16,460 bases of DNA from Chloroflexota bacterium. GTDB lineage: Bacteria > Chloroflexota > Anaerolineae > Anaerolineales > Villigracilaceae. Positions 5,905 to 14,036 of this stretch are shown piece after piece. The notes beneath the pieces are model-generated. The model saw only the letters and a list, made by a program, of their open reading frames with translations, made no database searches and was not told where the DNA came from. The first letter of the stretch is position 1; every line of letters begins with the position of its first letter. The stretch spans positions 1-16,460 of the forward strand of contig JAEWVF010000100.1 in the NCBI GenBank assembly GCA_023459215.1. The letters are read 5' to 3'. The translations under genes were made by a program, and so were the position numbers.

Positions 5905-6226
5905 TCCCTTTGAAGAAATCACCCAACTTGACAAGCTGATTCACGAACCGGCCCGCCTGGCAATCCTGACCGCCCTGGCCTCCTGCGAAAGCGCTGACTT
6001 CACCTTCCTGCGCCGCCTGACTGGCCTGAGTGATGGCAACCTGTCGATCCAGGTCGGCAAGCTCGAAGAGGCCGGTCTGGTCACAGTCCAGAAGCAGTTT
6101 GTCGAACGCAAGCCCAGCACTCGCATCAGCATTACCTCGCGTGGCGCCGAAACAGTCGAGCGTTACTGGCAGCAGCTCCAGTCGATCAAGCAGAATGCCG
6201 ACCGCTGGAAAGGCGACCAGGGCTGA
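5897..6226 (+). CDS. Winged-helix transcriptional regulator (HTH_34 / ArsR-MarR-like)
   Basis: The product has 109 residues. ATG 5897 overlaps the end of the preceding gene by 8 nt and has GGGGAGG upstream; longer in-frame openings start inside the membrane-protein gene and are not needed. The sequence follows the PF13601-type pattern: LIHEPARLAILTAL for the first helix, LRRLTGLSDGNLSIQVGKLEEAGLV for the helix-turn-helix, and KQFVERKPSTRISITSRG for the wing. No metal-binding cysteine pair is evident. It should bind DNA as a dimer and is the likely occupant of the interleaved dyads at 5221-5268, repressing its own operon. The inducing signal is not apparent. Confidence 0.85.
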   Translation: MPNPFEEITQLDKLIHEPARLAILTALASCESADFTFLRRLTGLSDGNLSIQVGKLEEAGLVTVQKQFVERKPSTRISITSRGAETVERYWQQLQSIKQNADRWKGDQG

Positions 6227-6267
6227 GTAAACCTGCAACCCAAAGCCGGGATTGGCGTAATTTATCT

Positions 6268-6283
6268 TGTGACATTCATCACG
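6268..6283. promoter_or_regulatory. CRP/FNR-like dyad upstream of the SpoIIM-like gene
   Basis: TGTGA-N6-TCACG matches 9 of 10 defined positions of the classical CRP half-site arrangement. It ends just before the GAGGAG ribosome binding site of the gene at 6296, in a 69-bp intergenic gap. No convincing -35/-10 pair is visible around it, so a repressor role is as plausible as activation. Confidence 0.35.
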
Positions 6284-6295
6284 AGGAGAAAATAA

Positions 6296-6928
6296 ATGAA
6301 CATTATTCAATCTGCCTGGGCGCTGGTCAAGGAACACAAACGCGCCTACATCGTTTTCAATGTTCTTTACTATGGTTTGGTGCTGGTTTTCATGGGCGTG
6401 GCCGCCCTGAATCCGGCATTGCAGGATCAACTGATCCAACTCGTTGGCGAGGGCTTTTCCAGCGGGCCGCTGGCGGTGGTGGGCGAGGCCTATCTCAACG
6501 CCGAAGTGTTCAAGGCGATAGCGCTGACCTTTGTGGTCAACCTGTTTGTGGCCAGCCTGCTTTCGATCACCGTTCCTTCGCTGATTATTCCATTCATCGG
6601 TTTGCTGTTGGGCGTTTACCGCGCCATCCTGTGGGGGCTGATCTTCTATCCCGGCCACCCCGATATGCAGATGGTGATGCTGCCGCATTCGCTGACCCTG
6701 ATCCTGGAAGGCCAGGCTTACATCCTGGTTATGTTTGCGGCCTGGCTGCAAGGGACGGCCTTCATCTCTCCGCAGAGCGCCGGGGTCGAGGGGCATGGCC
6801 GCGGCTACCTGGAGGGTCTCAAGCGCACCGGCAAAATCTACATCCTGGTTGTGCTGACCCTGCTGGTGGCGGCCATCTACGAGGTGATCGAGGTTGTGCT
6901 GCTGGCGCAGATGTTGGGCGCTGCCTGA
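6296..6928 (+). CDS. SpoIIM-like (stage II sporulation protein M family) membrane protein
   Basis: The product has 210 residues. ATG 6296 follows GAGGAG at good spacing. Hydrophobic segments occur at about residues 17-38, 76-118 (two helices), 133-158 and 178-208. The pattern of a Gly-rich TM core with FIGLLLGVYRAILWG, then PHSLTLILEGQAYIL, resembles the SpoIIM/DUF95 motif in which 'PHG..E' precedes a membrane helix. In sporulators SpoIIM acts in engulfment; homologues are widespread in non-sporulating bacteria, where their role is unclear. Nothing else here suggests sporulation. The gene follows the winged-helix regulator by 69 bp and may be read from that operon or independently, and it ends at its own terminator. 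Confidence 0.6.
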   Translation: MNIIQSAWALVKEHKRAYIVFNVLYYGLVLVFMGVAALNPALQDQLIQLVGEGFSSGPLAVVGEAYLNAEVFKAIALTFVVNLFVASLLSITVPSLIIPFIGLLLGVYRAILWGLIFYPGHPDMQMVMLPHSLTLILEGQAYILVMFAAWLQGTAFISPQSAGVEGHGRGYLEGLKRTGKIYILVVLTLLVAAIYEVIEVVLLAQMLGAA

Positions 6929-6948
6929 TTTTTGAACCAGTTCACGCC

Positions 6949-6979
6949 GAAGCGCCGGAATGATGTCCCGGCGCTTTTT
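6949..6979 (+). terminator. Intrinsic terminator after the SpoIIM-like gene
   Basis: AAGCGCCGG (6950-6958) pairs perfectly with CCGGCGCTT (6968-6976) around a 9-nt loop and runs into T(6975-6979). Confidence 0.85.
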
Positions 6980-6987
6980 GCCTGGGC

Positions 6988-7018
6988 CTGACAGCAACCC
7001 CACCGGCCTTGATATAAT
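6988..7018 (+). promoter_or_regulatory. Promoter of the GMC oxidoreductase operon
   Basis: CTGACA (6988-6993) and a perfect TATAAT (7013-7018) with a longish 19-nt spacer, between the terminator and ATG 7047. The expected transcript leader is about 20 nt and holds the GGGAGGAG ribosome binding site. Confidence 0.6.
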
Positions 7019-7046
7019 CAGCCAAACTCGCCGGGAGGAGTTGGCT

Positions 7047-8639
7047 ATGGCCGCGAAGGTTTATGACTATGTGATCATCGGTTCGGGGTTTGGCGGTTCG
7101 GTCTCCGCGCTGCGTCTGGCCGAAAAAGGTTATTCGGTGCTGCTGCTCGAAAAAGGCAAACGCTTCCGCGATCAGGATTTTGCCAAAAGCAACTGGCAAT
7201 ACTGGAAATACCTGTGGCTGCCAGCCTTGCGCGCTTTTGGCATCCTGCAAATCAGCATTCTGAAGGGGGTGATGGTTCTGCACGGGGCCGGACTGGGCGG
7301 CGGCAGCCTGGGTTACGCCAATGTGCTCGAGGTGCCGAGCGAGGCCACTTTTGCGACCCCGGCCTGGAACACACCGCTCAAGTGGGGCGAAATCCTTAGG
7401 CCGCATTACGAAACCGCCCGCCGGATGTTGGGCGTGGCGCGCAACCCCAAACTGTGGACTGCCGACGAGGTGCTGCGCCAGATGGCTGTCGAGCGCGGCA
7501 TGGAACACACTTTCCGCGCGACCGAGGTCGGGGCTTATTTTGGCGAGGCGGGCGTTCGTGTCCCTGACCCGTATTTTGGCGGCGAAGGGCCTGAGCGCGC
7601 CGGTTGCCAGCACTGCGGCGGCTGCATGGTCGGCTGTCGGCATAATGCCAAGAACACCCTGCCCAAGAATTACCTGTATTTTGCCGAAAAGCTGGGTGTC
7701 GAGGTGCGGTCTGAGGCCGAGGTGGTGAATGTCTGCCCGGATGCGGCTGGGTACACGGTGACCTTCCAGTCCTCGACCAGCCTTTTTAAACGGAAGCAGG
7801 CCGTGGCGGCGAAGCGGGTTATCTTTTCCGCCGGGGTGATGGGGACGATGAATCTGCTCCTGCACTTGCGCGATGTGCGCCAGTCCCTGCCGAAACTTTC
7901 CCCCCGCCTGGGCGATGTGGTGCGCACCAACTCCGAAGCCCTGCTGGGCGGCCTGGCGCGCACAAGCGACATCAACTACTCGGAAGGCGTCTCGATTTCA
8001 TCCATTTTCAACGCCGACGAGCAGACCCGCGTCGAACCGGTGCGCTACCCGGACGGTTCTTCGCTGATGCGCTTCCTGGCGGCCCCGCTGATCGATGTTG
8101 ATGTGCCGGTTCTTGTGCGCCTGCTGCGCTTCCTGGGCTGGATTTTGACCCATCCGCTCGATTTCGCCAGGGCCATGTTCCTGCCGGGTTGGGCGCATAA
8201 CACCACCATCTTGCTGGTCATGCAGCACGCTGACAATCGGATGCGCTTTCGCACCGGGCGCAGCCTGTTCACCCTCTTCCGCCGCGGATTGGTGGCTGAG
8301 GAGGAGCCGGGCTACAAGATCAATGCCCAGGTGGCCGGCTCGCATGAAATCACCCGCGAGTTTTCGCGGCGGACGAACGCCGTGGCGCTCGGCTCGATTG
8401 GCGAGAACCTGCTCGGGTTGCCGACTACGGCCCACATCCTGGGCGGCGCGCCGATTGGGGCCAGCGCCGTCGAAGGGGTGGTGGACGAAAACTTCCAGGT
8501 GCATAACTATCCCGGCCTGTACATCATCGACGGCTCGATCATGCCGGCCAATCCCGGCGTCAACCCCTCGCTGACGATTACCGCCCTGGCGGAATATGCG
8601 CTGAGCAAGATTCAACCAAAGGCTGAAACCCATGTCTGA
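7047..8639 (+). CDS. GMC-family FAD-dependent oxidoreductase (cholesterol-oxidase-like) with a four-cysteine motif
   Basis: The product has 530 residues. ATG 7047 has GGGAGGAG 7 nt upstream; the longer open frame begins before the promoter. The N-terminus carries the FAD Rossmann motif IIGSGFGG followed by LLLEKGKRF. An HGAGLGGGSLGYAN segment matches the second GMC signature region. C187, C190, C193 and C197 form CxxCxxCxxxC before NAKNTL. The C-terminus has THILGG-type AHILGGAPIG, LYIIDGSIMPANPGVNPSLT, with the His and Asn expected at the active site. Members oxidise alcohol groups of sterol-like or other hydrophobic substrates; the specific substrate cannot be read here. It overlaps the next small membrane-protein gene by 8 nt. 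Confidence 0.88.
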   Translation: MAAKVYDYVIIGSGFGGSVSALRLAEKGYSVLLLEKGKRFRDQDFAKSNWQYWKYLWLPALRAFGILQISILKGVMVLHGAGLGGGSLGYANVLEVPSEATFATPAWNTPLKWGEILRPHYETARRMLGVARNPKLWTADEVLRQMAVERGMEHTFRATEVGAYFGEAGVRVPDPYFGGEGPERAGCQHCGGCMVGCRHNAKNTLPKNYLYFAEKLGVEVRSEAEVVNVCPDAAGYTVTFQSSTSLFKRKQAVAAKRVIFSAGVMGTMNLLLHLRDVRQSLPKLSPRLGDVVRTNSEALLGGLARTSDINYSEGVSISSIFNADEQTRVEPVRYPDGSSLMRFLAAPLIDVDVPVLVRLLRFLGWILTHPLDFARAMFLPGWAHNTTILLVMQHADNRMRFRTGRSLFTLFRRGLVAEEEPGYKINAQVAGSHEITREFSRRTNAVALGSIGENLLGLPTTAHILGGAPIGASAVEGVVDENFQVHNYPGLYIIDGSIMPANPGVNPSLTITALAEYALSKIQPKAETHV

Positions 8640-8964
8640 ACAAACAGAAAAACTTCCTGATATCGATCTTGGCGCGGCTTCCTTGGTTTTGGGCGTGCTG
8701 GCCCTGGCTTTGTACGGCGCGATGGTTGTGTACATCATCGCGGCGGGTTCAAAAAGCCTGGATCAGCCGACCCTGAACGATGTCCTGGCGGTTGGGTTGC
8801 TTTGCCTGGGCGGATGCTGCAACTTGCTGGGCGTATCCCTCGGCCTGGGCGGACTGTTCCAGCCGAATCGTTCGCGCACCCTGGCGGTCAGCGGGCTGGC
8901 TTTGAACTTCCTGGTTATTGCGCCATGCTGCCTGCTGCTGGCGCTGGCCATCCTGACAGCCTGA
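8632..8964 (+). CDS. Small three-TM membrane protein
   Basis: The product has 110 residues. ATG 8632 overlaps the end of the oxidoreductase gene by 8 nt, so the two should be co-translated. A short polar N-terminus is followed by hydrophobic helices at about residues 13-38, 47-73 and 82-108. The central part is rich in Gly, Leu and Cys (GLLCLGGCCNLLGVSLGLGGLFQPNR), the arrangement seen in small DUF4190-like membrane proteins, but I cannot assign it firmly. A link to the oxidoreductase, for example membrane docking, is inference from the overlap only. Confidence 0.75.
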   Translation: MSEQTEKLPDIDLGAASLVLGVLALALYGAMVVYIIAAGSKSLDQPTLNDVLAVGLLCLGGCCNLLGVSLGLGGLFQPNRSRTLAVSGLALNFLVIAPCCLLLALAILTA

Positions 8965-8978
8965 ATCCGGCGCTTTTT
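8941..8978 (+). terminator. Possible intrinsic terminator after the small membrane protein
   Basis: GCGCTGG (8941-8947) can pair with CCGGCGC (8967-8973, one G-U) and is followed by T(8974-8978). The loop is about 19 nt and the left arm lies inside the coding region, so the call is weak. Confidence 0.35.
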
Positions 8979-8997
8979 GGGGGAATCAAATCTTTAA

Positions 8998-9026
8998 TTG
9001 TATTTTGTGGCACAAATGAGTATAGT
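8998..9026 (+). promoter_or_regulatory. Probable promoter of the diguanylate cyclase gene
   Basis: TTGTAT (8998-9003) and TATAGT (9021-9026) are separated by 17 nt. Transcription would start near 9033, which favours ATG 9043 over ATG 9016 as the translation start and gives only a very short leader. Confidence 0.5.
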
Positions 9027-9042
9027 AAAAGAAACACTTGCT

Positions 9043-12018
9043 ATGCTCTATCTCACGCCCGCTTCGATCAGTTACCTGAACCAATTCCTGCTCTCGTTGC
9101 TGATAGCCGGTTATCTCCTCGCGCGCGCCCTGCGCAGACAGCTTTGGAGCAGGCAGGATGTTTTCCTGCTGGTATTCTTTGCCAGCGCCACCGTGTTTTC
9201 AGGCTTGCTCTTTTTGGAAGCGTCCCTGCTTCCGGCAGAGCGCCTGTTTTTTATTTACCCGCAAAATGCGGTCATTGCTGTTTTGATGATTGCGCTGCTG
9301 CAATTTGCGTATGCCTTCCCTGAACTGCGCCCTGAACATAAACTGGAGAGACGCCTGGCGCTTCTCTTTTTTTGCCTTTACGCGCTGCTGGAGGCCGGGT
9401 TTGCCGCCTGGCGCTATGCCTTACTCGCGGGAAACCAGGTTGAATTCCGCCTCGACTGGATGGATTTTGGCCCGGTGCTGGGCTTTTTTTGGATCATCTT
9501 TGTTTTTACGCGCAGCCTGTTTCAAAACTGGAACATTACCGCCAGCCGGCGCTTTGCCCTGATCTTCCTGATCCCCTTTGGCCTATCCTGGCTGAACCTG
9601 CTCAACAGTTTTGCGCTGGTTTCGATGCCCTTTTATCACAACAGCATGTCGGTCGGCATCCTGTTTACGATTTTCCTGTTTGCGCTCAATTACCTGAGCG
9701 CCTTGCCCGACCACACCACGCTGATGACCAAGGTCTCCGGCTTTGTGCTCACCGCCTTCCTGGCCGTCCTGGGAGTCATCGCCTGGCTGGTGGTGCCGGC
9801 CCATGTCGAGAATTACACTCCGAGTATCCGCGAACAGACCAGCCTGCGTTTTTCCCCGACCCCTGCCGGCGGCTACCTGGCGCAGTCGATCCCCTTCCAT
9901 TACGAGACCGAATACGGCGACAAACTGCCCTTAACCGACAGTCCGCTGGCGCAGCCGTTGTTCGCGCTCCAGGGATTTGATTTTGAATTCTTTGGCCGTT
10001 CTTACGATGAGTTTTGGATTTCCAACGACGGTTTTATCGGTTTTGGCCAGCCCGACCGGCTGCGCTACCTGAAGGATTTTGAATATCATTTTTCCAGCGC
10101 GCCGGTAATCCTGGCGCTTTTTTTGGATTTGAATCCCGATACCAGTCCCGGAGGCATATTTCTGCGCCAGGATGCGGACCGGCTGGTGGTGACTTATGAC
10201 CGCATCCCCGCTTATCGCCGCCCGGAAAACGTTTATTCCTTCCAGGTGGTTTTGTATGCTGACCATTCTTTTGAGCTTAATTTTCACACCCTGCCAGCGC
10301 TGGAGTATTATCCCAATGACCGGCCCGATGCCAATCCCTGGGCAACTGGAATCAAGCCCGGAATCAGCGCTTACGCTCAGGCCGATTTGTTCGACTCTGC
10401 GCTCGAGATTGGCCCGCAGGGCTTGATCCAGGATCACTACCGCGAATTTCGCGCCTATCTGCACACTTTTATCTGGCCGCTGGCCCTGGCCGTCCTGGCC
10501 AGCAGTTTGTTGTTTGGCTTTGGCCTGCCCCTGCTCCTGCATTTTGCCCTGACTCGTCCACTGGAGGCGCTGCTGCGCGGCGCCAGGGCCTGGAACGCCG
10601 GTATGCTCGATGTCCGCATCCCGGTGCGTTTCAACGACGAGATTGGCTACCTGACCGATTCATTCAACCGCCTGGGTGGCCAACTGGATTTGCTCGTCAA
10701 GAATCTCGAGGCCCAGGTGGCCCGGCGCACCGATGAATTATCGAAAGCCAACGCCGAGATGCGCAAGCTGTTTATCGCCGTCCAGCAAAGCCCCAGCGCA
10801 ATCATCATCACCGACCCGCAGAATATCATCGAGTATGCCAACCCCGCTTCATTGCGTTCTTCGGGTTATTCCGCCGCTGAATTGATCGGCCAAAACCCGC
10901 GCATCTTGAAATCGGAGCGTACCCTCGATCAGGTTTATGATGAGATGTGGAACACCCTGCAGGCTGGCGAAACCTGGCGCGGCGAGTTGTGCAACCGCAA
11001 GAAAAACGGCGAGGAATATTGGGAATACACCGTGATCGCGCCCATCCGCGACGAGGCGGGAGAGTTGACCCATTACGTTGCCGTCAAGGAGGATGTTACC
11101 GCCCGGATTTTGGCCGAGCAGGCGCTTAAGGAAAGCGAGAAACAATACCGCGACCTGTTCGACCTCGAATCGGATGCGCTTTTTATCATCCGCAATCAGG
11201 ACGGGCGTATCCTGGAGGCCAACCGGGCGGCGGTCAACATGTACGGTTTTTCCCTGGAAGAACTGAAACGGATGTACAGCCAGGATCTTTCGGCAGACCC
11301 GCAGGAGACGCGCATCATGGCCCGGCCCTCGGCTGCGATGGAACGGGCGCTGTCCATGCCGCTGCGCATGCACCGCCGCAAGGATGAACAAATTTTCCCG
11401 ATTGAGATGACCATCCGCTTTATCACCTGGAAAGGCCAGTCTGTCTATGTTGCGGCGGTCCGCGATGTGACCGAACGCCGCGAACGGGAACTCGAACTCA
11501 GGCGGCTGGTCATCACCGATCCGCTGACCGGGCTGTACAACCGGCGTCATTTTTTCGAGGAATCCCAAAAAATATTCAACCGCGCCAAGTTCAAAACCGA
11601 AGCTATTGCCATTTTTATGATGGATATCGACCATTTCAAGCGGGTGAACGATACCTATGGCCACGCTGTCGGCGATGTGGTCTTGCGCGAAGTTGCGCAG
11701 CGGATCGAGCGTGTCCTGCGTCCGATGGACCTGGTTGCGCGTTACGGCGGCGAGGAGTTTATCGCCCTGCTCTCGAACATGACCTGTGATGGCGTTTGCC
11801 AGGTAGCCGACCGCCTGCTGGCCTCGGTCGGCGCAATTCCGGTCGAAGCGGATGGCCGCCAGGTTTCCGTCACCCTGAGCATCGGCATCGCCATGTTCAA
11901 CCCGGAATTCAACAGCCTCGATGAATTTATCGAGCAGGCCGACCAGTCCCTTTACCAGGCCAAGCAGTCCGGGCGCAATCGCTGGGCTGTCCTCCAGCGC
12001 GCGCACGAAGAGGGCTAG
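9043..12018 (+). CDS. Membrane diguanylate cyclase: 7TM, nidogen-like outer domain, TM, HAMP, PAS, PAS, GGDEF
   Basis: The product has 991 residues. The N-terminal ~250 residues hold about seven hydrophobic helices resembling 7TM sensor modules. Residues ~254-475 form a non-membrane region that should be extracytoplasmic; it includes ISNDGFIGFG, a run ending ALFLDLNPD, GGIFLRQ and FQVVLYADHSFELNFH, the layout of a nidogen-type beta domain. A TM helix (~476-504) leads into a HAMP domain (~505-555), PAS1 (~576-690), PAS2 (~697-808) and GGDEF (~820-985). The active site is GGEEF at 902-906, and the product-inhibition RxxD site is present as RPMD at 893-896, so it should make cyclic di-GMP with feedback control. 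Start codons at 8998 and 9016 are in frame, but the promoter overlaps them. No EAL domain is present. Confidence 0.9.
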   Translation: MLYLTPASISYLNQFLLSLLIAGYLLARALRRQLWSRQDVFLLVFFASATVFSGLLFLEASLLPAERLFFIYPQNAVIAVLMIALLQFAYAFPELRPEHKLERRLALLFFCLYALLEAGFAAWRYALLAGNQVEFRLDWMDFGPVLGFFWIIFVFTRSLFQNWNITASRRFALIFLIPFGLSWLNLLNSFALVSMPFYHNSMSVGILFTIFLFALNYLSALPDHTTLMTKVSGFVLTAFLAVLGVIAWLVVPAHVENYTPSIREQTSLRFSPTPAGGYLAQSIPFHYETEYGDKLPLTDSPLAQPLFALQGFDFEFFGRSYDEFWISNDGFIGFGQPDRLRYLKDFEYHFSSAPVILALFLDLNPDTSPGGIFLRQDADRLVVTYDRIPAYRRPENVYSFQVVLYADHSFELNFHTLPALEYYPNDRPDANPWATGIKPGISAYAQADLFDSALEIGPQGLIQDHYREFRAYLHTFIWPLALAVLASSLLFGFGLPLLLHFALTRPLEALLRGARAWNAGMLDVRIPVRFNDEIGYLTDSFNRLGGQLDLLVKNLEAQVARRTDELSKANAEMRKLFIAVQQSPSAIIITDPQNIIEYANPASLRSSGYSAAELIGQNPRILKSERTLDQVYDEMWNTLQAGETWRGELCNRKKNGEEYWEYTVIAPIRDEAGELTHYVAVKEDVTARILAEQALKESEKQYRDLFDLESDALFIIRNQDGRILEANRAAVNMYGFSLEELKRMYSQDLSADPQETRIMARPSAAMERALSMPLRMHRRKDEQIFPIEMTIRFITWKGQSVYVAAVRDVTERRERELELRRLVITDPLTGLYNRRHFFEESQKIFNRAKFKTEAIAIFMMDIDHFKRVNDTYGHAVGDVVLREVAQRIERVLRPMDLVARYGGEEFIALLSNMTCDGVCQVADRLLASVGAIPVEADGRQVSVTLSIGIAMFNPEFNSLDEFIEQADQSLYQAKQSGRNRWAVLQRAHEEG

Positions 12019-12136
12019 GCCGGGTTAGCCTTGCAGATTCTTTAGCAAAAATCCCCCAACGAAATTCAAAAATAGGGTATAAACCATCAACTTTGTATGA
12101 CTCATTGGCCACACAATCACCATCTGGAGACCTATC

Positions 12137-12814
12137 TTGAGCTACCGCTGGCTGCTTTTTGACGCAGATGACACCCTGTTCGATTTTCCCCGCGCTGAGG
12201 CCAACGCTTTGCAGTGGACCCTGGCCGAGGCTGGACTGCCTACCGCGCCTGACTATTTTGAGATTTACGCCCGCTGCAACCAGCAGGTTTGGAAGGAATT
12301 TGAGCGCGGATTGTTGACCTCGCAGGAATTGCGCACCAAACGCTTCCAACTGTTTTTTGACGAAACCGGACTCGCGGGCGACCCGCAAACGGTCTCGCCG
12401 CGCTATTTGCAGAATCTTGCCCTGGGCGCTGACCTGCTCCCCGGCGCCGAGCAGCTTATCCATGCCCTGCGGCCTCGCTTTCGCCTGGCGCTGGTCACCA
12501 ACGGCCTGGCGGATGTCCAGCGCCCGCGCCTGCAACGCTCTGCGCTGGCCGATTGCTTCGAGCAGGTTTTCATCTCCGAAGAAGTTGGCGCGGCCAAACC
12601 CGCAAGCGAATATTTTGCGGCAGTTTTTGCCGCGCTTGGCAATCCGCCCAAGGCGGAAGCCCTGATCATCGGCGACAGCCTGACCTCCGATATGCAGGGC
12701 GGACTCAATTATGGCATCGATACCTGCTGGTATAACCCGAATGGCAAGAGCACCGATTTGCCGGTCAAATACCAGATCAGCCACCTGCTCGAATTGCTCG
12801 AAATTTTGAAATAA
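12137..12814 (+). CDS. yjjG: HAD-superfamily phosphatase, YjjG-type pyrimidine 5'-nucleotidase
   Basis: The product has 225 residues and starts at TTG 12137 with TGGAGA upstream; no in-frame ATG gives the conserved N-terminus. HAD motif I is FDADDTLF with nucleophile D9 and D11, motif II is the LVTNG segment, motif III is the Lys in EEVGAAKP, and motif IV is IIGDSLTSD. The combination TNGLADVQRPRL, ISEEVGAAKP and GIDTCWYNP is characteristic of the YjjG/YfnB subgroup, which hydrolyses noncanonical pyrimidine nucleoside monophosphates and helps clean the nucleotide pool. A TATAAA box at 12078-12083 may belong to its promoter, but no matching -35 is evident. The following FemAB gene starts 16 nt after its stop, so the pair may form an operon. 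Confidence 0.85.
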   Translation: MSYRWLLFDADDTLFDFPRAEANALQWTLAEAGLPTAPDYFEIYARCNQQVWKEFERGLLTSQELRTKRFQLFFDETGLAGDPQTVSPRYLQNLALGADLLPGAEQLIHALRPRFRLALVTNGLADVQRPRLQRSALADCFEQVFISEEVGAAKPASEYFAAVFAALGNPPKAEALIIGDSLTSDMQGGLNYGIDTCWYNPNGKSTDLPVKYQISHLLELLEILK

Positions 12815-12830
12815 CCCTACAGGTTTTTCT

Positions 12831-13982
12831 GTGCAAAATAACCCCTGGAACGAACTCATCCGCCGGCTGCCCAACCCGCATTTTCTGCAAACCTACGAGT
12901 GGGGCCAGCTCAAGGCCAAATATGGCTGGGAGCCGCTCTATGCCGTTTGGACGGGCGATGGCAAGTGGGAGGTGACTTGTGATTTGGCCAAACTTACCAG
13001 TTCCCAAGCGCCGGTGCAGGCGGCGGCTTTAATCCTTCGCAAGCCGGTCATTCGCAGTGGGTTCGCGGCCCGCCTGTGTCTTTTGTATTGTCCCAAGGGG
13101 CCGCTGCTCGATTGGGTTGATGAGGCGCTGCGCAGAAGGGTGCTCGACGATTTGCAGCGTTTTGCCCGTCAGCAGGGGGCGGTGTTCCTGAAACTTGATC
13201 CCGATGTCGCGCTGGGAACCGGCCTCCCGGGCACAGAGACCGATCAAACGGAACCAGGCGGCGAGGCCGTTCTGGCGGATTTGTCCCGCCGCGGGTGGCG
13301 ATTTTCTGAAGACCAGATCCAGTTCCGTAACACGGTGCTGGTCGAGGTTGGGACATCCACAGAAGAAGAAATGCTGGGCCGCATGAAGCAAAAGACGCGC
13401 TATAACGTGCGTCTTGGCCCGAAGAAGGGCGTTTCTTTTCGTATAGGCAATAAAGACGATTGGCCCATGCTTTATAAGATGTATGCCGAGACAAGTGTGC
13501 GCGATGGTTTCGTGATTCGCGATGAAAATTATTACCGAACGGTTTGGGCGTTATTTGATAATCTGGCGCAGCCCCTGGCCGAGCCGCTGATTGCGGAGGT
13601 GGAGGGTGAGCCGGTGGCGGCGGTCTTCCTGTTTGCGTTTGCCGGGCGGGCCTATTATGTTTATGGCATGAGCCGCGAGACCCACCGCGAAAAAATGCCC
13701 ACCTATCTGCTGCAATGGGAAGCGATGAAATGGGCCAAAGCGCGCGGCTGCGCCACTTATGATTTGTGGGGCGCGCCGGATGTTTTTGATGAAAGCGATG
13801 CGATGTGGGGGGTTTTCCGTTTCAAGGAAGGTTTGGGCGGGCAGGTGCTGCGCACCCTGGGGGCCTGGGATTATGTCCCCAATCCGCTCTGGTATGCGGC
13901 GTATACCAAATTTGTGCCGATGCTCCTGGATGTGATGCGTTCGCGCGGCAAGGCGCGCACCCGGCAGGGCCTGGGCGGCTGA
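12831..13982 (+). CDS. FemAB/FemX-family aminoacyltransferase (peptidoglycan bridge formation)
   Basis: The product has 383 residues and starts at GTG 12831. The protein shows the two GNAT-like halves of the Fem family. The first half begins with PHFLQTYEWGQLKAKYGW, characteristic of the family N-terminus, and contains FLKLDPD. The second half includes NTVLVEVG, MKQKTRYNVRLGPKKGV, MYAETSVRDGF, the AAVFLFAFAGRAYYVYG strand pair, and a C-terminal YDLWGAPD with the GVFRFKEGLGG signature. Fem enzymes use aminoacyl-tRNA to add residues to the lipid II or peptidoglycan stem peptide at the cytoplasmic membrane face. The amino acid added cannot be read. It follows the HAD gene by 16 nt. Confidence 0.85.
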   Translation: MQNNPWNELIRRLPNPHFLQTYEWGQLKAKYGWEPLYAVWTGDGKWEVTCDLAKLTSSQAPVQAAALILRKPVIRSGFAARLCLLYCPKGPLLDWVDEALRRRVLDDLQRFARQQGAVFLKLDPDVALGTGLPGTETDQTEPGGEAVLADLSRRGWRFSEDQIQFRNTVLVEVGTSTEEEMLGRMKQKTRYNVRLGPKKGVSFRIGNKDDWPMLYKMYAETSVRDGFVIRDENYYRTVWALFDNLAQPLAEPLIAEVEGEPVAAVFLFAFAGRAYYVYGMSRETHREKMPTYLLQWEAMKWAKARGCATYDLWGAPDVFDESDAMWGVFRFKEGLGGQVLRTLGAWDYVPNPLWYAAYTKFVPMLLDVMRSRGKARTRQGLGG

Positions 13983-14036
13983 TTTGGATTTTTTATTCGG
14001 TTCGTTTTTACAGTTTAACATTCCCTGGAGGCTGAA

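Noticed and set aside
5861..7003. 380-codon reverse-strand frame opposite the regulator and SpoIIM-like genes
   Set aside because: Gln- and Asp-rich antisense translation without motifs; it spans a terminator and several + strand starts.
10849..12006. 385-codon reverse-strand frame opposite the PAS-GGDEF region
   Set aside because: Shadow of the GGDEF gene; the + strand has intact GGEEF and RxxD sites.
12019..12136. Terminator searched for after the GGDEF gene
   Set aside because: GGCTA/TAGCC near the stop could form a 5-bp stem but no T-run follows it.
12097..12162. A 21-codon frame (MTHWPHNHH...) overlapping the start of the HAD gene, considered as a leader peptide
   Set aside because: No Shine-Dalgarno and no attenuator-like alternative hairpins; its overlap with the TTG start is probably coincidental.
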